Positions 17,163 through 25,202 of a stretch of DNA of 64,000 bases are shown in pieces (positions within the stretch are counted from its first letter, which is position 1; each line of letters opens with the position of its first letter). Under the pieces are notes generated by a model. That model searched no databases. It was not told where the DNA came from and saw only the letters and a list, made by a program, of their open reading frames with translations. The stretch covers positions 1 through 64,000 of the forward strand of contig NZ_JAFMPN010000002.1 in NCBI RefSeq assembly GCF_017351175.1, in the 5' to 3' direction. Position numbers and translations under genes: made by a program. Source of the DNA: Desulfovibrio sp. Huiquan2017. Lineage in GTDB: Bacteria; Desulfobacterota; Desulfovibrionia; Desulfovibrionales; Desulfovibrionaceae.

Positions 17163-17399
17163 GGGATTCTCGTCTTGGTGCGGGGGGGCCGGAGTTCTCA
17201 ATGTCATTGGGGCCGCGAAGAGAGCTGCTCATCAACAAATAGCCCGGCTGGCGCGGGGACTCGTTGCGTCAAACAATTGCTTTATGCCGGTGAGAGCATA
17301 CCCGGGATGGATGCGACTGTCTATAATGGCTGGGGGTTTTATGAAAAAACGGCGGCGTTGCGGCGGGGGGTAGCGTCACAGGCCGACCCGGGGCCGGGG

Positions 17400-18776
17400 T
17401 CATGATTCCCCGGAACCGATGCCGTATTTTTTAATCTTGTAATGGATGGCCCGGCGGCTGATGCCCAGCCGGTCGGCGGCGTCCTTCTTGACTCCGCCCG
17501 CCGCGTCGAGAGCGCGGATGATGGTTTCGCGCTCGTTGTCCTCCAGGGACAGGCTGTTTCCGGTCGAGGCCGGGGAATCGGGCGGCGGGGGCTCCAATTG
17601 GAGGTCGGCGGGCTCGATGACGTCGTCGCGGCAGAAGACCAGGGCCGCTTCCAGGGCGTTTTCCAGTTCCCGGACGTTGCCCGGCCAGGAGTGCGTTTCG
17701 AGCAGGTGCATGGCCTCGGGGGAGATCTTGGCGTGCGGCCGCTCCTGGCGTGCGCGGAGCCGGTCCAGCAGGCCGTGCACCAGGTCCGGGAGGTCTTCGC
17801 GCCGTTCGCGCAGGGGCGGAATGGTCAGGGTGACCACCTTGAGACGATAATAGAGGTCCTCGCGGAAGTCGCCGTCCGCGACCATCCGGGTCAGGTCCGC
17901 ATTGGTGGCGGCGACGACCCGGCAGGATACGGCCCGCTCGCGGTTGTCGCCCACCCGGCGGATGGTCCCTTCCTGGAGGAATCGCAACAGCCGGGTTTGC
18001 ATGTCCGGAGAAATATTGCCGATCTCGTCCAGGAACAGGGTGCCGTTGTCGGCTTCCTCGATGAGGCCCTTCTTATCCTTGACCGCGTGGGTGAAGGAGC
18101 CCTTGACGTGCCCGAAAAGTTCGCTTTCGAGCAGAGTGGGCTGGGTGGAGCCGCAGTCCACCACCACGAAGGGGCCGTTCGCCCGGGGGCTCTCCTCGTG
18201 CAGGATGCGCGCGGCCATTTCCTTGCCGGTGCCCGATTCGCCGAGGAGCAGGACCGTGGCCGTGGATTTGGCCACCCGTTCCAGCCGTTCCAGGAATCGG
18301 GCCATGGCCGGGGCCTTGCCGCCGATCAGGCCGCGCGTGCGGGCCGTCGGCGCGGGAGCGGAGCCTGCGCCGGGGAGGGGCGCGGGGGCGGCTGCCGCGC
18401 CACGCGCTTCGAGCCGGGCGCGGACGCGGCGGACCAACTCCTTGCCGTCGAAGGGCTTGGTCAGGTAGTCGGCGGCCCCGGCCTGGATGGAGCCCACGGC
18501 GTCCGGGATGGTCCCGTGGGCCGTGAGCATGATGACCGGGATGTGCGGCCAGTGCTCCATGACCTCCCTGAGCAGTCCGCCGCCGCCCATGCCGGGCATC
18601 TTTACGTCGGAGATGATCAGGTCTACGGGCTCGTCGGCCAGCATTTCCAGGGCGGTCTCGGCCCGGTCGGCCAGCAGCGGGCTCAGCCCCGCCGAAAGCA
18701 GGCGCGCCTCAAGGACCTGCAGGATGTTCTCGTCGTCGTCCACCACCAGGATGGTCGGAATGTCCGGTTTCGTCAT
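17400..18776 (-). CDS. NtrC-family sigma-54-type response regulator with atypical GAFTGA loop
   Basis: 458 residues. Receiver (1-120): acidic pair in VVDDDE, phospho-Asp57 in LIISDVKMPGM, Lys107. AAA+ domain: Walker A GESGTGKE at 179-186, Walker B GTLFLDEIG near 245, and arginine-finger region FREDLYYRL. A Fis-type helix-turn-helix ends the protein (ADRLGISRRAIHYKIKKYGI). The sigma-54-contacting loop, normally GAFTGA, reads GSFTHA (226-231). The central threonine is kept but two positions differ, so activation of sigma-54 promoters is likely but not certain. The gene follows the kinase gene by 12 bp. Confidence 0.93.
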   Translation of the reverse strand: MTKPDIPTILVVDDDENILQVLEARLLSAGLSPLLADRAETALEMLADEPVDLIISDVKMPGMGGGGLLREVMEHWPHIPVIMLTAHGTIPDAVGSIQAGAADYLTKPFDGKELVRRVRARLEARGAAAAPAPLPGAGSAPAPTARTRGLIGGKAPAMARFLERLERVAKSTATVLLLGESGTGKEMAARILHEESPRANGPFVVVDCGSTQPTLLESELFGHVKGSFTHAVKDKKGLIEEADNGTLFLDEIGNISPDMQTRLLRFLQEGTIRRVGDNRERAVSCRVVAATNADLTRMVADGDFREDLYYRLKVVTLTIPPLRERREDLPDLVHGLLDRLRARQERPHAKISPEAMHLLETHSWPGNVRELENALEAALVFCRDDVIEPADLQLEPPPPDSPASTGNSLSLEDNERETIIRALDAAGGVKKDAADRLGISRRAIHYKIKKYGIGSGES

Positions 18777-18788
18777 GGTCTGTCCTTG

Positions 18789-20204
18789 TCAGGAGATGGC
18801 GGGCAGGGTGAAGCGGAAGACCGCACCCCGTCCCGGTTCGCTTTCGACCCGAATGCGCCCGTTGTGGGCCAGGACAATGCGCCGCGCGATGGCCAGGCCG
18901 AGCCCGGCCCCGTCTATGCGGTCCCGCACGCCGGGCTCCCGGTAGTATTTGAGAAAAATGCGTTCCTGCTCGTCCGCGGGGATGCCCGGGCCGTCGTCGG
19001 CCACGCTGAACAGGACGTCCTTGCCCTGCCGCTCGGCGGTTACCCGCACCGTGCCGCCCCGGCCCGAGAACTTGATGCCGTTGCCCGCCAGGTTGGTCAA
19101 CACCTGCCGGATGTGTGCGGGGTCGGCCCGCACGGCCAGGTTCGGCTCCACCGCGGATTCCAGCGTCACCGAAGCTGCCCGGGCCGTGGGGGCGAGGCGT
19201 TCCAGGGTGGAATCCACCAGCCCGGCCACCTCCACGTACTCCAGGTGCAATTCGAGCGCCTCGGCCTCCATGCGCGAGACCGAAAGCAGCCGGGTGAGCA
19301 GTTCGGAGAGCCGTTCGGACTCCTGCCCGGCGATGTCCAGGAACCGTTTTTGTTTTTCATTGACCTCGCCGAAGGTGCCGGAGCCGACAAGGTCCACGGC
19401 TTCGCGCACCGAGGTCAGGGGCGTGCGGATCTCGTGGGAGAGCATGGCGATGAAGTCCGCACGCATGCGCTCCTCCCGCCGCAGACGCGCGGACATGGCG
19501 TTGAAGGCCCGGGCCAGTTCGCCCAATTCGTCGCGGGACAGGATGCGCACGTCCCGGGGGGTGCCCCCGGCGCCCAGTTCGCGGATGCCCCGGCGGACTT
19601 CGGACAGGGAGCGGTTCAGGGAATAGGCCAGAAGCAGGCTGCCGCCCACGCCGACGACCAGGCAGGAGATCAGCCCGTACATGCCCACATCGGCCGCGTG
19701 GCGGCCCGCGTCGCGGAGCATGGTCAGGCGCGATTCCATGTCCGCCTGGTTGTCGAGCTGGGATTGTTCCAGGATGTCGGTCCAATCGCGGACCGTTTCA
19801 TCCGGGGCCAGGTTGTCGCCTGGTGAGTTGGCCGGGTCCAGGGTGATCTCGTATTCCGAGGTCAGTTCCTTCCATTCGTCGGCATAGCGGGGGTGGCGCT
19901 TGATGGTCTCGTTGAGGATTTCGCCGAACCGGGTCAGGTCTTCGACGATGAAGCCCACGGCGGCCTGATCGCCGCCCAGGATGCGGTAGCGGCGGATGTT
20001 GTTCTGGACGTTGTGGAGGCGCTCCAGCATGCGCTGGATGGCCGAGTCCAGGTCATGGTTTTCGGTGACCATGCGGCTGGCGATGTCGGCGTCCCGGCGG
20101 ACCTGCTGGAAGAGATAGGCCGAGGTGGCGAAGAACACCGCGATCAGGGCGCAGGCCCAGATGGTGAGCTTGGTGGCGATGTTCAGGTGGCGGGCCTTGG
20201 GCAT
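18789..20204 (-). CDS. Sensor histidine kinase (HAMP-HisKA-HATPase)
   Basis: 471 residues. Membrane helices lie near 11-31 and 173-195, enclosing a mainly helical periplasmic sensor of about 140 residues. HAMP follows (around LNRSLSEVRRGIRELG), then the H-box FIAMLSHEIRTPLTSVREAV and an ATPase domain with VADDGPGIPADEQERIFLKYY and GAGLGLAIARRIVLAHNG. It is upstream of and nearly contiguous with the NtrC-type regulator, its probable cognate partner. The stimulus is unknown. Confidence 0.93.
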   Translation of the reverse strand: MPKARHLNIATKLTIWACALIAVFFATSAYLFQQVRRDADIASRMVTENHDLDSAIQRMLERLHNVQNNIRRYRILGGDQAAVGFIVEDLTRFGEILNETIKRHPRYADEWKELTSEYEITLDPANSPGDNLAPDETVRDWTDILEQSQLDNQADMESRLTMLRDAGRHAADVGMYGLISCLVVGVGGSLLLAYSLNRSLSEVRRGIRELGAGGTPRDVRILSRDELGELARAFNAMSARLRREERMRADFIAMLSHEIRTPLTSVREAVDLVGSGTFGEVNEKQKRFLDIAGQESERLSELLTRLLSVSRMEAEALELHLEYVEVAGLVDSTLERLAPTARAASVTLESAVEPNLAVRADPAHIRQVLTNLAGNGIKFSGRGGTVRVTAERQGKDVLFSVADDGPGIPADEQERIFLKYYREPGVRDRIDGAGLGLAIARRIVLAHNGRIRVESEPGRGAVFRFTLPAIS

Positions 20205-20376
20205 GTGCGGATTCTACTGTATTCTCCAGGCCGGGGCAAACGGGGAAGGCGGGGAGCCCGACGGAAGAGGGGGCCGGTTCGGCTTGTCGGAGCCTGGGCG
20301 GCGCGGCTCCAAAAAAAATCCCGCCCGTCACGCCGAAGGGCGCGGCGGGCAGGCCGTTCGTTCCGGGGCGGCGGAA

Positions 20377-20649
20377 TCAGCCCCGGATCTCGAAAACGTC
20401 GTAGGTCTTGTCGTGATCGAGGGAGCCGCAGGTGATGCTCTTCTTGTCCACGATGGGGGCCTCTGTCTTGAGATGTTCGCGGAATGCGGCGAATTTTTCA
20501 GCGTTTCCCTGGATCAGGATTTCGGCCTTTTGGTCGGCGATGTTGCGCACCCAGCCTGTCAGCCCGAGCTGCTGGGCCATGCTCTGGACCCAGGACTGGA
20601 AATTACCGCCCGTGACCTTGCCTTCAACAACACAAGTGTAGCTTAACAT
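20377..20649 (-). CDS. Acylphosphatase-like protein lacking the catalytic arginine
   Basis: 90 residues with the acylphosphatase fold pattern: VVEGKVTGGNFQSWV at the phosphate loop and LGLTGWVRN after it. Active acylphosphatases have GVGFR at the loop; here it is GGNFQ, so the phosphate-binding Arg is Gln18. The second catalytic residue, Asn36 in WVRN, is kept. The protein is therefore probably not an ordinary acylphosphatase, and may be a binding protein or a variant enzyme. A GGAGG ribosome-binding site precedes the ATG. The gene stands alone. Confidence 0.8.
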   Translation of the reverse strand: MLSYTCVVEGKVTGGNFQSWVQSMAQQLGLTGWVRNIADQKAEILIQGNAEKFAAFREHLKTEAPIVDKKSITCGSLDHDKTYDVFEIRG

Positions 20650-20825
20650 GATGAACCTCCGATTTCGTGTTAGCCCTCATTAGGTCATATATAGTGCAAA
20701 ATCGGTAAAGTGAAAAGGGGACGGGAATGGAAAAAGCCCTTCTTTGCGGTTGTCAGGCCCGATGGCCTGGTGTATGTCCATACCCTGCTCTGAGCGCTTC
20801 GCAACCGTGAAGCGGAGGAATTCCC

Positions 20826-21422
20826 ATGCGCACGTTGTCCATTGCCGTCGCCCTTGTCGCGACGTTCCTTTTTTCCTCCCCGGCCTGGGCGTCGTTGCCC
20901 TATTACAATGCCGACATGGGCTACACCATCTGGCTGCCCAAGAGTTGGAACGAGGCCTCGCAGGACTCGCTCGACGCCTTTCAACAGGCCCTTGGTCCGT
21001 GGCCGGTGCCGGGCATGACCCCGCATTGGCAGGCGGGCTACGTGAATCCGCACGGCGAACGGACCTGCCGCCTCCTGGTGGAGGTCAAGCCGGGACGCCG
21101 GATGCTGGACTCCGACATCTCCAATTTCAACCGGTTCATGGTCCGCTCCCTGATCCGCTCCCTGCGCGAGCGGGTCCCGTTGCCGGGCGACCCGGTGACG
21201 GTATTCAAGGACGCGGCCTACTTTCATGACAAGAAGACCCTGCGCATCGAGACGGAGGTGGTCCGGGGCGGCGAAACCGTGCTCGGCCTGGCCTATATCG
21301 TCTACACGCGAAAGGGCATGCTGGCCTTTACGGCCTTCGTGGACCCGGCAGACCGGAAGTCCCTCCAGATCGTGGACAAGGCCGTGCTCTCGCTCTACCT
21401 GGACGATCGGCTGCGTTACTGA
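20826..21422 (+). CDS. Secreted protein of unknown function
   Basis: 198 residues with a clear signal peptide (hydrophobic 5-20, cleavage probably after AWA at 23). The mature part is mixed alpha/beta with no cysteine pair, repeat or catalytic motif I recognise. Stretches such as GYTIWLPKSWNEAS and VYTRKGMLAFTAFVDPADRK recall small periplasmic or PsbP-like lipid-associated folds, but this is only an impression. The ribosome-binding site (GGAGGAAT) is good. A second small secreted protein gene follows on the same strand about 170 bp downstream. Confidence 0.7.
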   Translation: MRTLSIAVALVATFLFSSPAWASLPYYNADMGYTIWLPKSWNEASQDSLDAFQQALGPWPVPGMTPHWQAGYVNPHGERTCRLLVEVKPGRRMLDSDISNFNRFMVRSLIRSLRERVPLPGDPVTVFKDAAYFHDKKTLRIETEVVRGGETVLGLAYIVYTRKGMLAFTAFVDPADRKSLQIVDKAVLSLYLDDRLRY

Positions 21423-21593
21423 CCGGACCGTTGACGGTCCGCATCCGGCCCGATACCATTGCCACGAGCGGGAACGAATGGTTCCCTGTGCGCAGTTTTA
21501 AGTGCGCATCATGGCGCGGGCAGGGGCGAGTCTCGGGAAACGTTGCGATTTTTCGGCGGCACATCCCTTGCTTGCGCGGAGTAGGAGGCCCGA

Positions 21594-21842
21594 GTGAAGA
21601 AGATTATATTGGCAACAGTCCTCACTCTCGTGATGCTCTCTCCGGCCTGGGCGGCGGACGTCCGCTTCCCGCCGGGTTCTTGGCTCGTGGCCTCCAAACA
21701 GGACGATCGCCGGAACGGGAACGGAAACGACCGCGGGAAGCGGAGCGAGAAGAAGCCCTCCATGGTCATCATCAAGGGCAAGGGCGGCAAGGTCACCGAT
21801 GTGGAGCGGGGGCCGCGGCAACCCCAGCCCAAGAAACCCTGA
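21594..21842 (+). CDS. Small secreted basic protein of unknown function
   Basis: 82 residues from a GTG start behind a strong TAGGAGG site. A signal peptide (cleavage probably after PAWA at residue 20) precedes a hydrophilic, Arg/Lys/Gly/Asn-rich mature region of about 60 residues that looks disordered (DDRRNGNGNDRGKRSEKKPS) and ends in a Pro/Lys tail. No family is recognised. The gene ends 17 bp before a perfect hairpin terminator shared with the convergent gene at 21916. Confidence 0.65.
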   Translation: MKKIILATVLTLVMLSPAWAADVRFPPGSWLVASKQDDRRNGNGNDRGKRSEKKPSMVIIKGKGGKVTDVERGPRQPQPKKP

Positions 21843-21858
21843 CGTCCCGCCGGATAAC

Positions 21859-21900
21859 GTCAAAAGCCCCCGGAAGCGATTGCTTCCGGGGGCTTTTGAC
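21859..21900. terminator. Bidirectional hairpin terminator, perfect 19-bp stem
   Basis: GTCAAAAGCCCCCGGAAGC (21859-21877), loop GATT, then its exact reverse complement to 21900. The A-rich and T-rich arms supply a T-run on either strand. It lies between the convergent genes ending at 21842 and 21916. Confidence 0.9.
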
Positions 21901-21915
21901 GCACTTTGGGGCGGA

Positions 21916-22419
21916 CTACTGGGCGGTGCCGCAAGTGGGAATCTGCGGGTCCGTGCCGCTTTCGAGCAGCTTGGTGCGGTATTCCTTGACCTCGTCCAGG
22001 GAGTTCCAGCCCTCGTACATTTCCTTCCAGCCGCCGAAGTCCATGTACGCTTCGTCCAGGTGCGACTCGTGCATCTTCTGCCAGACGTTGAAGAGGTACA
22101 TCTCGACCTTGAACTGGGCGTCGTCGAAGACCTGGGGCAGGACGGTGGGGTCGTACTTCTCGCCGTCCAGACGCGAGGCCACGAAGGAACAGACGTTGTC
22201 CTGGGAGCGCTTGTAGTCCAGAAGCGAGTTGTTGATCATGTCGGCGAAGGGATACAGGGTCGGAAAGTTCTCCTGAATCTCCCGAATCCTGTCCTCGGGG
22301 ATTTCGATGTGCAGCTGTCCGTCCTTTTCAACGACGAAATAGAATCGAATCCACTGGTCGAACTGGAAGATCTCGATGGCATCCTTGATGGCATTCTTCA
22401 CGCTGACGCTTCTGAGCAT
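21916..22419 (-). CDS. Conserved-looking cytoplasmic protein of unknown function
   Basis: 167 residues, acidic and aromatic-rich, with no signal peptide or membrane segment. It begins MLRSVSVKNAIKDAIEIFQF and has several Trp/Tyr-rich helical stretches (YLFNVWQKMHESHLDEAYMD, then FGGWKEMYEGWNSLDEVKEY). I recognise no domain. Codon use matches the core genome and the reading frame is clean, so it is a real gene. It ends at the shared bidirectional hairpin. A GGAAC site precedes the start. Confidence 0.7.
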   Translation of the reverse strand: MLRSVSVKNAIKDAIEIFQFDQWIRFYFVVEKDGQLHIEIPEDRIREIQENFPTLYPFADMINNSLLDYKRSQDNVCSFVASRLDGEKYDPTVLPQVFDDAQFKVEMYLFNVWQKMHESHLDEAYMDFGGWKEMYEGWNSLDEVKEYRTKLLESGTDPQIPTCGTAQ

Positions 22420-22593
22420 GGCAATGTTCCTTTACATGTTGGGCTTGGAGTCGGGAATATGGACATCATACCATGATGAGTCAAGGGGAAATCGGGCGCG
22501 GCAGGGGTAGACAAAGGGGATGCAGTTGTTATATGAAGTGCGGCTCGCAAGGCAGAAAAGCCCATACCGGGCCGAAATATCAAGGAGACAAAC

Positions 22594-22704
22594 ATGGCAC
22601 GCCACAAGAAGCACGAACGCATGAAGGAACTGGACCGTAAGCGTCAGCGCCGCCAGAAGGCCATCAAGGCCCGCATCAAGGAAGCCAAGGAAGCCAAGGC
22701 CTAA
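22594..22704 (+). CDS. 36-residue highly basic small protein
   Basis: A short frame behind a strong ribosome-binding site (AAGGAGACAAAC). The product starts MARHKKHERMKELDRKRQRR and continues with Lys/Ala/Glu-rich helix to the end, more than 40 percent Lys and Arg. It could be a single amphipathic nucleic-acid- or ribosome-binding helix. A GC-rich hairpin with T-run follows directly, making a self-contained transcription unit ahead of the FmdB gene. No family is recognised. Confidence 0.65.
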   Translation: MARHKKHERMKELDRKRQRRQKAIKARIKEAKEAKA

Positions 22705-22718
22705 CCGCCGGGCCTTCC

Positions 22719-22749
22719 GCGCCGGGTTCCGCGCCGGCGTATTTTTTTC
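22719..22749 (+). terminator. Hairpin terminator after the small basic protein gene
   Basis: CGCCGG (22720-22725) pairs with CCGGCG (22734-22739) across an 8-nt loop, followed by TATTTTTTT. It lies 15 bp after the stop codon of the 36-residue gene. Confidence 0.55.
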
Positions 22750-22844
22750 GCCGGGCCGCACGTCGCGTGCGGCGCCGGAGTTCACCCGCGCCCCGCATGA
22801 GGCGCAACAACATTCGCCTTTGCCGTCGAAGGAACGTTTTAGTC

Positions 22845-23156
22845 ATGCCTATCTATGAATATCAATGCCAATCCTGCCACGCCGTATTCGAGGAGTGGCA
22901 GTCCGGATTCGAAGATCACGAAATGCGCTGCCCGGAATGCGGCGGCGAATCCAAGAAACTTATTTCCCACTCTTCCTTTCATCTGAAGGGAGGCGGCTGG
23001 TTTGCCGACGGCTATGGCGGAACCAGCGCCGGGAACAAGCCCGGCGAAGCGCAAGCTCCCGCCGACAGCGCGGGTTCCGAATCCCCGGCCAAGCCCCAAT
23101 CGGCTCCGGCCTGTTCCGCCAAGGCGGACACGTCCAGCGCGGGCTCCGCGTCCTAA
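22845..23156 (+). CDS. FmdB-family zinc-ribbon protein
   Basis: 103 residues. The first 60 follow the FmdB family pattern: MPIYEYQCQSC with a first CxxC, then MRCPECGGE with a second CxxC. The rest is a low-complexity Ala/Ser/Pro/Glu tail with one extra cysteine. The ATG at 22845 is chosen because MPIYEYQC is the family N-terminus; an upstream in-frame start lacks homology. FmdB proteins are small putative regulatory proteins without a well-defined role. Its terminator lies at 23166. Confidence 0.9.
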   Translation: MPIYEYQCQSCHAVFEEWQSGFEDHEMRCPECGGESKKLISHSSFHLKGGGWFADGYGGTSAGNKPGEAQAPADSAGSESPAKPQSAPACSAKADTSSAGSAS

Positions 23157-23165
23157 ACACGCGCC

Positions 23166-23192
23166 AAAGGCAGCATCCGCTGCCTTTTTTTT
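23166..23192 (+). terminator. Rho-independent terminator after fmdB-like gene
   Basis: AAAGGCAGC (23166-23174), loop ATCC, GCTGCCTTT (23179-23187), then more T. The 9-bp stem is perfect and the hairpin begins 10 bp after the stop codon. Confidence 0.85.
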
Positions 23193-23282
23193 ATGGGCTT
23201 GCGGCCCTTGAGTTTTTGCGTCGCCGTTGCCATAGTATGCCGTTCGCGCGGCCGAGCACCCTAACACGGAGAGAACAAGACA

Positions 23283-24581
23283 ATGCTTGAACGGTATTCC
23301 CGTCCCGAGATGCGGGCGTTGTGGACCCTGGAGAACAAGTTCCGGGTTTGGCTGGAAGTGGAGCTGGCGGTGGTCCAGGCCTGGACCGCCATGGGCAAGG
23401 TCCCGCAGGCCGCCTGCGACGAGATCATGGCCAAGGCGGATTTCGACGTGGACCGCATCCTGGAGATCGAGGAGACCACCAAGCACGACGTCATCGCCTT
23501 TTTGTCCGCCGTGGAGGAGAAGGTCGGGCCGAGTTCCCGCTTCATCCACCTGGGCTGTACCTCCTCGGACATCGTGGATACGGCCAACGGACTGCTTCTG
23601 ACCCGTGCGGGCGACATCATCGCGCAGGGCATCGACCGGATGCTGGAGGTCCTCAAGGCGTTGGCCCACAAGCACAAGGGGCTACTGTGCATGGGCCGGA
23701 CCCACGGGATCCACGCCGAGCCGACCACCTACGGCCTGAAGTTCACCGGCTTTTATGCCGAATTCACCCGCCACAAGGCGCGTTTCGACGCGGCCCGCGA
23801 GAATATCCGCGTGGGCAAGCTGTCCGGCGCGGTGGGCACATTCGCCCATTCCGGCCCCGAGCTGGAGGAGCGTACCTGTGCGCTGCTCGGCCTGGCCCCG
23901 GACCCGCACTCGACCCAGATCGTGCAGCGCGACCGCTACGCCCAGTATTTCACCGCCCTGGCCGTGCTGGCCGGGGGCATCGAACGGATCGGCCTGGAGC
24001 TGCGGCATCTGCAACGCACCGAAGTCTCCGAGGTGGAGGAGGGCTTCACCAAGGGCCAGAAGGGTTCCTCGGCCATGCCCCACAAGAAGAATCCCATCTC
24101 GGCCGAGAATCTCTGCGGCCTGTCCCGCGTCATCCGCTCCAACTCCCTGGCGGCCATGGAGAATCAGGCCCTGTGGCACGAGCGCGATATCTCCCATTCC
24201 TCGGTGGAGCGGGTCATCATGCCGGATACCACCGCGCTCATGGACTACATGCTGCATCGCATGGCGGGCGTGCTTGAGCGGCTGGTGGTCAAAGAGGACG
24301 TCATCGAGCGCAATATGTTGAGCTCTTTCGGCCTCTTTTACTCCCAGCGGGTTCTGAACAAGCTCATCGACACCGGCCTGAAGCGTCAGGAGGCTTACGA
24401 GATGGTCCAGAAAGTGGCCATGCGCTGCTGGGAAAACCGCATCCAGTTCGAGGACGAGGTGCGCAATGATCCGGAAGTGAAGAAACGTCTTGATTCTAAC
24501 GAGCTTGACGAAGCTTTTGACCCTTCGTATTACAAACGGTATGAAGATGTGATCTTTGACCGCGTCTTTGAGGAAAATTAG
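23283..24581 (+). CDS. purB: Adenylosuccinate lyase
   Basis: 432 residues, the usual length for the bacterial short form. The fumarase/aspartase-superfamily signature is clear: GSSAMPHKKNPISAENLCGL near residue 260 contains the flexible catalytic Ser loop, with HLGCTSSDIVDTA near 95 and GRTHGIHAEPTTYG near 140. The enzyme acts twice in purine synthesis, splitting SAICAR and adenylosuccinate with release of fumarate. A GGAGA ribosome-binding site precedes the start. pyrE begins 1 bp after the stop codon, so purine and pyrimidine synthesis genes are translationally coupled here. Confidence 0.97.
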   Translation: MLERYSRPEMRALWTLENKFRVWLEVELAVVQAWTAMGKVPQAACDEIMAKADFDVDRILEIEETTKHDVIAFLSAVEEKVGPSSRFIHLGCTSSDIVDTANGLLLTRAGDIIAQGIDRMLEVLKALAHKHKGLLCMGRTHGIHAEPTTYGLKFTGFYAEFTRHKARFDAARENIRVGKLSGAVGTFAHSGPELEERTCALLGLAPDPHSTQIVQRDRYAQYFTALAVLAGGIERIGLELRHLQRTEVSEVEEGFTKGQKGSSAMPHKKNPISAENLCGLSRVIRSNSLAAMENQALWHERDISHSSVERVIMPDTTALMDYMLHRMAGVLERLVVKEDVIERNMLSSFGLFYSQRVLNKLIDTGLKRQEAYEMVQKVAMRCWENRIQFEDEVRNDPEVKKRLDSNELDEAFDPSYYKRYEDVIFDRVFEEN

Positions 24582-24582
24582 G

Positions 24583-25140
24583 ATGACCGAACTCAAATCA
24601 CGGCTGGCGAGACTTCTGCTCGAACTTTCCTACAAGGAAGGCGATTTCACGCTTACCTCGGGGAAAAAGAGTGATTATTATTTCGATTGCAAGCAGACGG
24701 CCCTGAACGCCGAAGGCGGCTACCTCATCGGACGGCTTTTCGTCGAGATGCTCAAGGGGTACGACGTGCAGGGCGTGGGCGGCATGACCCTGGGGGCGGA
24801 CCCGCTGGTCTCCTCGGTGACCGTGGTCTCCTTCCTGGAAGGCCGCCCGTTGCCGGGGTTCATCATCCGCAAGCAGTCCAAGGGGCACGGCACCAACCAG
24901 TATCTGGAAGGGCTGGCCAACTTCGCCGAGGGCGACAAGGTGGTCCTGCTGGAGGACGTCTGCACCACCGGCGGCACGCTGATCACGGCGGCCGAGCGGG
25001 TGCGCGACGCCGGGCTCGAGATCGTTGGCGTGTTGGCTGTTTTGGATCGTGAGGAAGGCGGCCGGGAACGACTGAAGGAGGCGGGGCTGGAGCTCAACGC
25101 CATCTTCACCCGGCAGGAATTGCTGGCTGCGGGGAAATAG
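24583..25140 (+). CDS. pyrE: Orotate phosphoribosyltransferase
   Basis: 185 residues. The PRPP-binding motif reads VVLLEDVCTTGGTLITAAE (about 122-140), and FTLTSGKKSDYYFDCK near the N-terminus matches the orotate-site region (TSGKxSxYYxDxK). The enzyme forms OMP from orotate and PRPP. The ATG follows the purB stop codon by one base. The YkuD-family gene begins 62 bp downstream and may form a separate transcription unit. Confidence 0.96.
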   Translation: MTELKSRLARLLLELSYKEGDFTLTSGKKSDYYFDCKQTALNAEGGYLIGRLFVEMLKGYDVQGVGGMTLGADPLVSSVTVVSFLEGRPLPGFIIRKQSKGHGTNQYLEGLANFAEGDKVVLLEDVCTTGGTLITAAERVRDAGLEIVGVLAVLDREEGGRERLKEAGLELNAIFTRQELLAAGK

Positions 25141-25202
25141 GGCCTGTCGGGGGGAAACCCGCGGTCCGGTTCGGGGGAATCAGGGAGCGATAGTAACATC
25201 AG

